Source: Neoechinorhynchus agilis | Taxonomy: Eukaryota > Acanthocephala | Length of the DNA: 64,000 nucleotides | NCBI GenBank assembly: GCA_051530055.1 | Contig: CM121342.1 | Location: 10,540,001-10,604,000 of the forward strand | Direction of reading: 5' to 3' | Shown: positions 48,259 to 57,672 of the stretch, one piece after another | Layout: each line of letters begins with the position of its first letter | Position numbering within the stretch: the stretch's first letter is position 1 | Made by a program: the position numbers and the translations under genes | The notes under the pieces: generated by a model | Told to the model about the DNA's origin: nothing | Database searches by the model: none | Seen by the model: the letters and a program-made list of their open reading frames with translations, nothing else

Positions 48259-48832
48259 TGTGCTTAGGGAATAGAGTGACGTTTTAATCGTTGAACAGAT
48301 AAGCAGATAAAGCATGATACTATCCTTTTTAACACCATGTCTCAATCGACGAAATTAAAAATAAATCGTTTTTAATGAAATGGTAAAGCTTTACTATACT
48401 TCACCGTTTTCGGCTTAACTTTTAAATTTTCTCGCAGTAAATTAATTCTCAGCTGAGCTGTCGCTTTCGGTGTACCCTTGGAATCGCGATTGTTTGAAGG
48501 ATCAACAAACTATTTTTAAACCAGTCGTGATCTTGGGTTGTGTTTGAGGTCTAAATCCAAAGTTTTAAATCCCAAGATTCAAGAACTAATCGATACGATG
48601 TTAAAGTGATGAGTCTAATCTAAAGGGGACACATTCCCTATTCTTGGAAAGGAGAAATCTCTGCCAGAAATTGAATTTCATAAAAATTACTTTTGTATGC
48701 AACTAAACTTTAAAGCATTCCAACTGAACTGTCATAAAGTATTTCGGTTGCTCGTTACTAGTATAATATGTATTTGAAAAAATAAGGCCGATAGAAAAAG
48801 CGGAATAAGAAAATACTCGGATAGTTTTTGTT
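48259..48832. other. Non-coding stretch between two membrane protein frames
   Basis: AT-rich with stops in all frames. It could be an intron if the two flanking minus-strand frames belong to one gene, or plain intergenic DNA. Confidence 0.35.
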
Positions 48833-49177
48833 TCATTGCCTGCTGTTCTCTATCGAGTTGTCCATTATTGAAGTTCGGTGGTAATTAGAATAGTTTCCCT
48901 GTACCACCGAATTCATCTTAAGTGATATCAATTGAAAGGAAATACTGCTTATGGCAATGATAACCATAAAGATTCCTATGCAGAATTCAACTTCGGTAAG
49001 CGATGTCATTGTTCCGGCGTATACTTGCTTCAGATATGAACTTTTGTAGGCTAGAAAGTATACGGCACCGATGACAATCGCGGTTATTCCACCGAAAATT
49101 CCGGTTATAACCGTCATTGCCATACTTACATATGTCCGGGTTTTAGAGTTCTCGGGTATTATAGACGTTGCTCTCAT
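48833..49177 (-). CDS. Small two-helix membrane protein, unrecognised (114 aa)
   Basis: Real ATG at 49177, stop at 48833. Two hydrophobic segments, about residues 18-45 (AMTVITGIFGGITAIVIGAV) and 66-86 (FCIGIFMVIIAISSISFQL), an Asn-rich C-terminus, no known domain. It lies 570 bp upstream of the tetraspanin-like exon on the same strand and may supply TM1/TM2 of one four-helix gene. The in-frame stop argues for a separate gene unless a donor inside is used. Confidence 0.5.
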   Translation of the reverse strand: MRATSIIPENSKTRTYVSMAMTVITGIFGGITAIVIGAVYFLAYKSSYLKQVYAGTMTSLTEVEFCIGIFMVIIAISSISFQLISLKMNSVVQGNYSNYHRTSIMDNSIENSRQ

Positions 49178-50149
49178 CTTAGTTAAAAATTAACAAGTTT
49201 GTTCAAGTCGTCGGTTAGTAAGTGAATGTCGATTTCACGAATATAACTGGACATTTTATATGTTCGTGTTTTGATCGTCATTTGTTTTTGCACGGTATTA
49301 GAACTCAAAAACCACGGATTAACGATCTAACCTTAATGGATGCTCTTAAACGTAAATACACGAGTTATTCAAGGTTGGAGTTTATTTTGGTTTCGAATAC
49401 GTAGTTTTGATAACGAACCCTTATTCCGTTCGGCTCATCGAGCGTTGGGAAATAAATACGACGAGCACTATATCAATTGAGATTCTCTGTTTAAAAAATT
49501 AAACCGCATGAATATGCCTTTTGTATAATCATGAATAGAAAATCCGCCGGGATAACTGAGTTAGAATTTCGATAAGCATACTCCCGAACATGACATAATT
49601 CATTTGTCGATATGGTAGGCATCGGGGAATATGATTAGGATTATTGTTTAGGTCTTTACCCGGTTGAAGACCTAAACACTAATTGATTTATTTGAAATAT
49701 TTCACGAGGTGACCTCGCCGGATCAGTCATCTAAAAAGGTGTTACATTTTATGTGTTCTATGGCTCGGATGCGCGGGATCGCCATTTCCGAAGTTCAGGG
49801 ATCGTATATCCGCTCGAATTTCCTGCGTTGTGTTACATTTTTCATTGATTTTTAGCACGCCGCTGGCTCGTAGTTTTAAGCTCTTTCATTGTGTTGGAAG
49901 CATGCCACCAAAATCTGCGCGATGTTGAGAAATCTTTTGGTGATTGGGAATGGTAGAATAATAACACTTTTATTGTTTAAAAAAATTTAAAGAATAGGAC
50001 CCACTCGATTTCAGAGTTTTTCAAAAAACGTATCCGTTAGGGTGGGAATATCCGGTCGAGGGATGTAAGTTCGGGGGAGAATATCTAGTCGGGGAATGTC
50101 CGTTCGGGTAAGAATATCCAGTCGGGTTGGAAGGTCCGTTCTGGTGGGA
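49178..50149. other. Intergenic; short degenerate repeats at right end
   Basis: No gene. At 50035-50145 a degenerate repeat of about 20-35 bp recurs (GGGAATATCCGGTCG, GAATATCTAGTCGGGG, GAATATCCAGTCGGG), directly before the LINE fragment. Confidence 0.4.
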
Positions 50150-50640
50150 GTTATTGGTTATTGTTTGCTTGAGAGTTTGTGAGGTTGGTCTTTCCTCAGG
50201 TTCTTTTCAGGTCATGATATCCGAGAAGATTGGGCAGCATAGAAAAAGGAGCGTAGATATAGGGAGGTGCGAGTTATAGGAGGATGAAACGAATTATGAT
50301 TACGAATGTTGTGTTCGTGTGAAAAGAGAGCGATATGTGGAAGCAATTGTGGTGGTAGGCCTGAGAAGCGTTTTGTTTGTTTTATGAAAACAGCACCAAG
50401 GCATTCGATGAGAGATGGAAAATTAGCTGTGCCAATTTTAGAGGCTCTTTTGTGAAGATTTTCAAGACGACGGATTTGAGATTTGGGTATATTGCAAAAG
50501 ACGGGATAACCGTAGGTGATGGAGCGTAAAATAAAGCTGAAGTAAAATTTGTAGAGATCGGATGAAGGGATTCCTAAATATCGGAGGCGTTTGAGAAAAT
50601 TTTAAAGGTGTTGTGCTTGAGGGAGAGAGTGATGTGAATT
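50150..50640 (-). mobile_element. Jockey/CR1-type LINE 3' fragment, second copy
   Basis: Clear nucleotide similarity to 16190-16570 (shared blocks GAGTTATAGGAGGATGAAACGAATTA, GCGATATGTG, AATTGTGGTGGTAGG, AATAAAGCTG). The orientation matches that copy, so the element reads on the minus strand. Heavily decayed. Confidence 0.7.
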
Positions 50641-51479
50641 TGATGCCCCTGCGTCTGCCTCTAAGATCTGGTCGCGTGTTACTGAGATCCTATTGGTTCA
50701 CCTTAGAAATCCACACATTCCATGACAAAACTAGAATTTTTAAAAATGGTTAAGATTGACGATTGCAGCAGTCACCGGAGTCCCAGTCTTCGTTAGTTAT
50801 GGATCACCGCTGAGGACTTGTAATAAAGCTAATTTTGTCTAGTAATCTTCAGAAATCATAACAGATCTGTCCCCAATCGTAGCTGCGAAGAATTTCTGAT
50901 GTTCAAATCATCACAGCTCTTCAAGATATTAACCTACTTTGGTGTTTCCCATTACTAAGAAGCGGGGTTTGATTTCCGATAATAAGGGTCTCGTGGTCTA
51001 CAGTTTTCACCTTCGCTCAACTTTATCGGATGAGCTTCATTTTAAACAGAGAAATGACCGATAAAATACAGAACCTCGCGATTCGCCGCTTGACATAAAA
51101 AGATTTACGGATTTTCATTTGTTAAATAACGTCTGAAACCTACTGATCGGATCGTAATTTTTAAGTATTTCTTCGTGGAAGACGCCGTCAAGAACAAAGG
51201 CAAGATTATTGCGAGTTCAGTGGACATCTCGGTTGTCCATCTGAATGGAAAGTATTCCAGGCGAGCTCTTATGGACGATGAGTCCGATGTTGTGTTGTTG
51301 AATAATGGTAGCATTATGGGAACGGGTGATCATAACAATAATCCTTTAAATTACATACCGTTCGTACATTTAAACGGATATATTCAGCTTTCAGGGTTTT
51401 TATTACCAGGAGAATATTTGATTGGCTGCAGTATTTGTAAGCCCGAAGGTGCTACCTAAACGTTAAGCGAAAGTATATG
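50641..51479. other. Unassigned region with one open frame
   Basis: 51175-51459 on the plus strand is open for 94 codons with HLNGKYSRRALMDDESD and FVHLNGYIQLSG; the HLNG motif appears twice. No family is recognised. It borders the LTR-element fossil and may belong to it. The rest is non-coding. Confidence 0.3.
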
Positions 51480-52400
51480 GAAGGGTAAAGGTTGACGCGT
51501 TAAGAAGTTGTGAAGCGAATGTTTGGCTAAATGATAAATCGAGAAACTTAGAAGTGACAGTGGTCAATCACGCCATGATATGTTTATTCGGATTACTGTG
51601 GTTGAGAGCCTTCAAAATGAAAGTACCGTCTCAGGTTTATGTCAGGAGAATGGATTTGTAGGAGGAAGCTGCTAGGAGTTGGCGAAATCATTCGAGGAAA
51701 AAACGGCTGAAATCAAGGACATTAAGGTGAAATTACACTTATCGAGTGAAACTAACCCGATACGATGTCCAGCGAGACGAATTCGTAAACAAGAGATTCG
51801 GAGATTGGTGAAACAGGAAATTCTGGAAAGTGTAAATATAACCTGGGAAGAAGTCAAGTAGTAAGGAAGGATGCTGCAAAAGTTCGAATCTGTGGCGATT
51901 TCAAGACGACGATCAACCCGTTTTAAAGGATTGGCAGCTATCAGATTCCGCAGATGGAACAATTGTATGAAAAACTTAAAGGTGGTCTCAAATATTCCAT
52001 TATAGACGATGCACATTTACAATTCGTGGCGGACGATAAACCAAGTCTTTATTAACGATTGCGACGCTGTGGGGATATTTCCGACACCTGCGACTACCTT
52101 TCGGAGTACCGGTTCAAACAATTAGATACGGGCAAAGTAAAAAACCAATATTTTGGTGGGTTGCGCTCAGTAAAGCCTGGAGTCGCTTACATCTCGATTT
52201 GACTGGGCCGGTTAATAATGAGATGTACTTGGTGGCTGTTGATGCCTGCAGCAAGTGGACGGAAATATGAAACCTGGGATGTTCAACAGTAACATCTCGA
52301 ATAATTGGAAGGTTAAGGGAGAATGTTTCGCCCGTTTCGGAGTACCTGAAAAACTTGCCACGGGCAATGGTCTGCAATTTGTGTTCAAAGTCTCAACAAT
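51480..52400 (+). mobile_element. Ty3/gypsy-like LTR retroelement fossil (pol fragment)
   Basis: A start-of-reverse-transcriptase segment around 51680-51960 and an integrase-core segment around 52190-52390 are recognisable in order on the plus strand, typical of Ty3/gypsy pol. Much of the element between and around them is missing, no LTRs are recognisable, and it is broken many times. An old fossil. Confidence 0.6.
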
Positions 52401-52479
52401 TCTGCAATGAACATGGTAAATTGGATTATGAATGTAGCAACCATAAATCGGCATATAAAATCGTAGCTGATCACGCTAA

Positions 52480-53088
52480 TTCTCAACTCAAAAATCGTTC
52501 CTCACATTGCCAATCACTAATTCCAACACAAATCTTCGATTCGATCCTTAACATCTCTCTTTGGGATAATCAGTCCTTTGAGATCGAAAACTTGTATCGA
52601 TTCCTCTCTTAATTAATCATCCATGGTACCCAAATGAACATAAATCTCCCTTATTTCCACCCGAATTTACCCAAACCCATAATTCCCTTCTTAACCGTAA
52701 TCTACTCCAGCGCTCGAAGCTTCCTCTCTAAACTAGATGAAATATCACTTATTTCATCTATGAAATCAACATTCTAAAAACAATGATTGGGGATACCTAT
52801 CAACTCTTTATCTACGAAACCATATCTCCAAAGCGGGAATTCTTATACCAATCTCTTAGCTCGTTGAAATTACCAGCAAATATGGTTTATAAAATTTACA
52901 ATCCTTTGGAAACAAAATCTTTTTACTTACAAGTAGACTCTGACTGCACTTATTTCTACACTAAGCACGGAGTCCCTCAAGATTCACCTCTCTCCCTAAC
53001 GCTCTTCATGTTAATCACGATGTGCATATTCAGAAAAATGAACAATCGGCAGTTTAGATCGATGTTCGGACATCTAACCTTATCTTAA
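52480..53088 (+). mobile_element. Non-LTR reverse transcriptase fragment
   Basis: The frame 52783-53088 ends with KHGVPQDSPLSLTLFML, the conserved GVPQGSPLSP box of non-LTR reverse transcriptases (one Gly changed to Asp), after an otherwise weakly conserved 70 residues. The open frame just upstream (52355-52612) may be part of the same element, but this is unclear. Dead. Confidence 0.5.
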
Positions 53089-53190
53089 TATAAATGGAGG
53101 TAATTTCTAAAAAAAATAAAATATCCCATTGTGGTCTCGCGTAAATGTCAAATTAAAATTAAGGACATCTTAAACAAAATTTATCATATT
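53085..53190. repeat. Dispersed repeat X, left part (copy 1)
   Basis: ATAAATGGAGGTAATTTCTAA through TAAACAAAATTTAT matches 61250-61360. In copy 2 this left part is followed after about 50 bp by the right part; here the right part lies 2.4 kb away. Confidence 0.7.
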
Positions 53191-53220
53191 TTTTAAGTAA
53201 AGTTTTTAAATGTCATTAAA

Positions 53221-53586
53221 GATGAACAAGGAGTCATCGAAAAGCTAAATCATTCTGAACTCTATTGTAAGCTTTGTAATGTCGAAATCATCAATCATGA
53301 TAATATGACAATGCATATGAACGACCGTAAATACAAACAAAACGCCAGGAAGGCCGGTGAACAAGTGAACGTATAACTGGACTGCGACCTGGATACATTT
53401 ACTATTCCGGACGATAAGAAGAAAGATACTCCGCCTATGCCATCCGGTCAAACTCTGATTTTCGATCGGTATTGCAAACATTACGATAAATTCTTGTCAG
53501 GGAGGTCCCAAGTCCTTTTGCATATTAAGAGTCAGAAGCATCGTATGAAGGTAGGTGAAGAAATCCCGGAGTGTAACGTGAAATAG
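53221..53586 (+). pseudogene. Broken U1/matrin-type zinc-finger gene fragment
   Basis: Plus strand. YCKLCNVEIINHDNMTMHM gives a C-x2-C finger with following His/Lys-rich KYKQNARK; after one in-frame stop comes YCKHYDKFLSGRSQVLLHI then SQKHRMK, a second finger whose second Cys is Tyr. This is the spacing of dsRNA-binding or U1-type C2H2 fingers (ZNF346/matrin class). The stop and the lost Cys make it a pseudogene. It directly abuts the 5' end of LINE copy C. Confidence 0.5.
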
Positions 53587-53589
53587 CAA

Positions 53590-55567
53590 AAAGTCTTTGG
53601 CTACACATCTTTTCTTCTGCGCCTCTTTGTGTGCTTTGTTCAAGAAAGATGGTGGGATTCGTCCCATCGCCATTGGCTGCACTTTGCGTAGATTAGCCGC
53701 GAAAGTTTTATGCGGGAGAATCTCCGATAAAACGGGAGAATTTTTAAGACCCTGTCAGTTAGGTTGCTGTACTCCTTGTGGAGTTGAAGCGGTCGTGCAT
53801 GCTTTGCCAAAATTTATCCCCCAAAGAACAAAGCCAACAGCAATTCTGAAAATAGATTTTAAAAATGCTTTCAATACCTTAAAAAGGGAAATAATGTTAA
53901 AAGCAATTGAGGATGTTGTCCCAGAGGCTTACCCCTATTTCTGGAGAGCATATGCTAAACATACGCCACTGCTGTACAACGACAAAATAATTTGGTCGCA
54001 GAGCGGTGTACAACAGGGAGATCCACTAGGCCCCATAGGCTTCTCCGTCGCAGTAAATGATCTTGCCCATTCAATGGTTTCTTCTTTCAACGCTTGGTAC
54101 TTGGATGATGCCACACTCGGTGGCGATCCAAGTGTTGTTTTGAGCGACCTTCAAAGGATCGTGAATGAAGCGGACCGCTTGGAAATAGAAATAAATCCCC
54201 AAAAATGCGAACTTCTCATCCTGAACGCAACTGAAAACGAGATCTCTCAAATCTTTAGCGATTTTGAATCAGTTGCTCCTGGTCTAGGTTTGATCACCCT
54301 TGACCAGCTCACACTCCTCGGGAGCTGCGTTCTTGCTGAGAATGTTGCGAAGGACCTGCGCGCACAAATCCCGAAATTGGAGTTGCTCTGCGGCCGCACT
54401 TCTGAGCTTTCGGCACATGAGGGTCTCTTCTTGATCAAGAATTGCCTCTATATGCCAAAATTGCTTCATAAGCTAAGAGCAGCTCCATGTTTCGGAGAAG
54501 ACAAATTGTTAGGAGAGCTCGACGGGGTAATTCGTAAGCAGCTGGGACATATATTGAATGTCAAATTTTCGGACACAGGTTGGCGACAGGCTACTTTTCC
54601 CACGGCTTATGGTGGTTTGGGAGTTCGCACCACTTCAGACGTCGCTTTACCTGCCTTCCTCTCCTCTTGCCGGGCAAGTAAAGTCTATGTCGATGCCATT
54701 TTAGGCAAATCGCTGAAGGATGCGATCTTTGAAACAGGATTATATCAATGGCATCAATTGACAGGCATCAACCAGCTCCCCGCAAATGAGTGCAAGCAGT
54801 CGTCTTGGGACATACCTCTTGTTCAGAAGATTCACAACTCTTTCAAAGATCTTCTGGATGAGGTGTCTCAGGTCCGGCTGGTAGCCTGTTTCACGAAGGA
54901 GTCGGGAGCGTGGCTGAATGCTCTCCCTGTAGGGAAACTTGGAACTCTCCTTGCTGATTCAGTCTTCAGGATCGCAGTATCCTTGAGATTAGGCCTACCG
55001 ATTTGTATCCCGCATCGCTGCAGCTGCGGCACTACAGTGGACTCTTCGGGGAGACACGGTCTCATGTGCAAGACGTCAGCGGGACGATTTCCAAGGCATG
55101 CTGAAATCAATGCCATTCTGAGTAGGACCCAAAAAACGCTTTCCCTCCCAAACATTCTAGAACCCACTAATCTTTGTAGATTAGATGGAAGACGCCCTGA
55201 TGGCGTGACCGTCTTTCCTTGGCGGAAGGGAAAATGTTTGTTGTGGGATGCAACTTGTGTGGACATGTTGGCAAACTCCAACATCAGACACTCGAAAAAA
55301 GGTCTAGGAGAAGCGGTGACGGCGGCAAAGGAGGGGAAATAAATGCTCGAAATACAGAAAGCTAATCAGAAACTACCATTTTGTCCCCTTCGGTGTGGAA
55401 ACGTATGGGGCCTTGGGAGGGTCGGCACTGGGCCTCGTGAAGGACTTGGGGAAACGAATCAACGCGGCGACTGGAGAGCCAAGATCGACTTCGTTCCTAG
55501 CCCAAAAAATAAGCATTGCGGTGCAGCGGGGCAATGCGGCCAGCATTTTGGCCAGCGCCAATGAATA
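53590..55567 (+). mobile_element. LINE with restriction-like endonuclease, copy C (best-preserved, 5'-truncated)
   Basis: One open frame of 581 codons (53597-55342): reverse transcriptase with KKDGGIRPIAIGCTLRRLA, LKIDFKNAFNTL, VQQGDPLGPIGFSVA, AWYLDDATLGG (catalytic DD) and INPQKCELL; then the zinc knuckle CSCGTTVDSSGRHGLMC; then LEPTNLCRLDGRRPDG and KCLLWDATCVD, a PD-(D/E)XK-like nuclease. A frame shift near 55330-55370 separates the last 65 codons (YHFVPFGVETYGALGG to ASANE, stop 55567). The N-terminal zinc-finger region is absent. The layout RT, CCHC knuckle, nuclease is that of R2-like early-branching LINEs. Confidence 0.9.
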
Positions 55568-55606
55568 AAAGCGGAGAGGTTGTAAACAATGCATAGATTG
55601 CGTATA

Positions 55607-55860
55607 GGAAAAAAATCTTCAAAAATAAACAATTAATTAGTCTTAAATATTTGTATTCGCGTAAAAGAATGGAGTTTTCTAGTTCGAACTTATTTTAAAC
55701 ACAAAGCAACGCGATTTTAAATTTCTTAAAACGATCGCATTTAAGTGTGAATGCGAGATTAAAAACTTAAAACATTTATACTGTATCCGCTTTAAATTTT
55801 CGACTTTCTAGGAATTGGGTAATAGATTGTCTCTTAAATCGCAAATAAAACTTCATTTTT
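55607..55860. repeat. Dispersed repeat X, right part (copy 1)
   Basis: From AATTAATTAGTC through AACACAAAGCAACGCG, TGTATCCGCTTTAAATTTTC and GGAATTGGGTAATAGATTG it matches 61410-61650. Together with 53085-53190 it forms one repeat split by the zinc-finger pseudogene and LINE C. Confidence 0.75.
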
Positions 55861-55960
55861 TATACAATGTTTTTCTAAGTAGAGATTGAAAAAGAGTGAC
55901 TTTAAGTATGCTATAAACGCAAAATGTAAATGTTTCTGTATAAATATTTGGATAAACACA

Positions 55961-56293
55961 TTATCGTATTTGTAGAAAAAGGAACGTTCTCGCCTTTAAT
56001 GCCAAATATTTTGTTCCTAATAACGTTTCCGAATATTTACCGTTTCCGTCAATACTCACGTCCACAAAATCATACTGATTCTTTTCATCGATGAAAACAC
56101 GAAAATGATCGCCGCTCTCTATTCCGAAACTTGAGCGACGCCCCCATTTTTGTTTGATATCGACCGTGGGATTAATTCGATCCTCGTTGATAAGTTCAAG
56201 AAGGTGATCCAGCATTGTCAAAAACTTATTAGCGTTTTGCGGATGTTGTTGAACCAAGGACACAATTGGTGGATGCAACGCACTGCCGTTCAT
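55961..56293 (-). CDS. Unrecognised small protein, 110 aa
   Basis: ATG at 56293, stop at 55961, soluble and mixed-charge, with KQKWGRRSSFGIESGD, NQYDFVDVSIDGNGKYSE and a hydrophobic C-terminal end. No signal peptide or membrane helix. No family recognised. It might be one exon of a larger gene. Confidence 0.45.
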   Translation of the reverse strand: MNGSALHPPIVSLVQQHPQNANKFLTMLDHLLELINEDRINPTVDIKQKWGRRSSFGIESGDHFRVFIDEKNQYDFVDVSIDGNGKYSETLLGTKYLALKARTFLFLQIR

Positions 56294-56594
56294 CGGAAAG
56301 ATTCCTCGGCTATATTATAGTATTGCAATCTTCGAAATTCATTATTAAGGACTGTGTTCGGGATAACACCTCTTGTTATCGTCATTCTTGTGATTTCGAC
56401 CCCTTCGTTCTGGTCCCAACGTAGGATGTTCATCGATCGGGCTCATCTTGTAGATAAAAGATGGCACATCCGATTCATCTCAATATACTCTGGAGGTGGT
56501 AGATAAACATTAGGTTACTCAATCGATTCTGGATCATTTACTCGATAGATTAGATGGTTACTACTCGCTTCTTAATCCGATCAACCGATCATTT

Positions 56595-57158
56595 CTATGA
56601 TGAGATTAATGGCTGCAGTGAATGAAACTCCATAGCAGATAATATAACTATTAGAATTAGCCATAATTCCATAAGCATAATTCGCATGGTCGCTACCCGT
56701 TGGCTTTTAGAAATAGATGACATTTCATCATGCAGTAAACCAATACATAGTAAGGAAAGAACGAATGCTATCAGTATCAAACTGATGAACCCGTTGTAGA
56801 TTCCATTGACTATTAGATTTTTTAGGCGTCCTCGTGAAGAAGGCCTGTAAGTTTTTAAAAGAAATACGCAGATCCATTTAAGAGTGAAGGTAATGCAATT
56901 GATAACGAACCAAAACAAGAACGTTACACGATTTTTTTCAAATTCTATTATCGATTCCTCCTCGCTCGGAGCATACCTTCGGTTACCCAAAAGTGCAAAC
57001 CCTGCCATTATACTTACAGTTCCATGAACTACAGTCGATGAAAACAATAGGCTAGCTTTTTGCAATAATAGTTGTAAACGGAAACAAAGAAAGTATGCAT
57101 ACTCCTGATCCATCGACGATTCAATCACATACAACCAAGTAACGATGCTGAATGTCAC
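56595..57158 (-). CDS. Four-helix membrane protein, unrecognised
   Basis: Frame open from 57158; the first ATG is at about 57113 (MDQEYAYF), so either translation starts there (172 aa) or an upstream exon exists. Hydrophobic segments: VVHGTVSIMAGFALL, VTFLFWFVINCITFTLKWICVF, GFISLILIAFVLSLLCIGLL and IMLMELWLILIVILSAM. Helices 2 and 3 flank a basic loop (KTYRPSSRGRLK). No Cys-rich tetraspanin loop. Function unknown. Confidence 0.55.
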   Translation of the reverse strand: MTFSIVTWLYVIESSMDQEYAYFLCFRLQLLLQKASLLFSSTVVHGTVSIMAGFALLGNRRYAPSEEESIIEFEKNRVTFLFWFVINCITFTLKWICVFLLKTYRPSSRGRLKNLIVNGIYNGFISLILIAFVLSLLCIGLLHDEMSSISKSQRVATMRIMLMELWLILIVILSAMEFHSLQPLISS

Positions 57159-57299
57159 TCTTTCTCCAATAACTTCTTGCCCACTTCTCGATATTCACGA
57201 GTCGTAAAATATGAAGGTTAAGCCTTTTACCTCGCTCGGAAAGCATAAGAAATCGAATTGCTTGGACATGGAATTGTTCATGCCATTTTTATATGACGG

Positions 57300-57672
57300 A
57301 ACCCAATAAATAACTGCAATTTTTTTGCAACATAAAAAAGAAGTCGAATTCATTAGGATCGACTTTTTTAAACGAAAAAATTTATCCGGTTGGATAGTAA
57401 AGTGGTAAAGCGTTTCTTTTATGATTTAAGAAACTTCTTCCTAAAATTAACAAACAAAAATTTCCGGTTTGCTTGTATGTGCCGAAATATCGCACTTTCG
57501 CAACATAAAAAAGGAAATCGAATTCATTGGGATGAGCTTATCTAATTGAAAGAACTTGTCCGATTGGATAATAAACCGGCAAAACGTTTCTTAACTGATT
57601 TAAGAAACTCTTTCCTAAAGATTACGAACAAAATTTGCCGGTTTGCTTGTATTTGTAGAAAATATCGAACTT
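57300..57672. repeat. Satellite of about 172-195 bp, left segment
   Basis: Units share CAACATAAAAAAG, GTCGAATTCATT(A/G)GGAT, ACTTGTCCGGTTGGATA, GTAAAGCGTTTCTT and GGTTTGCTTGTAT. Two units here. The array is cut at 57672 by LINE D and continues at 60598. Confidence 0.88.
57667..57672. repeat. Possible 6-bp target duplication of LINE D, left
   Basis: GAACTT at 57667-57672 recurs at 60592-60597, right after the LINE D tail. Confidence 0.45.
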
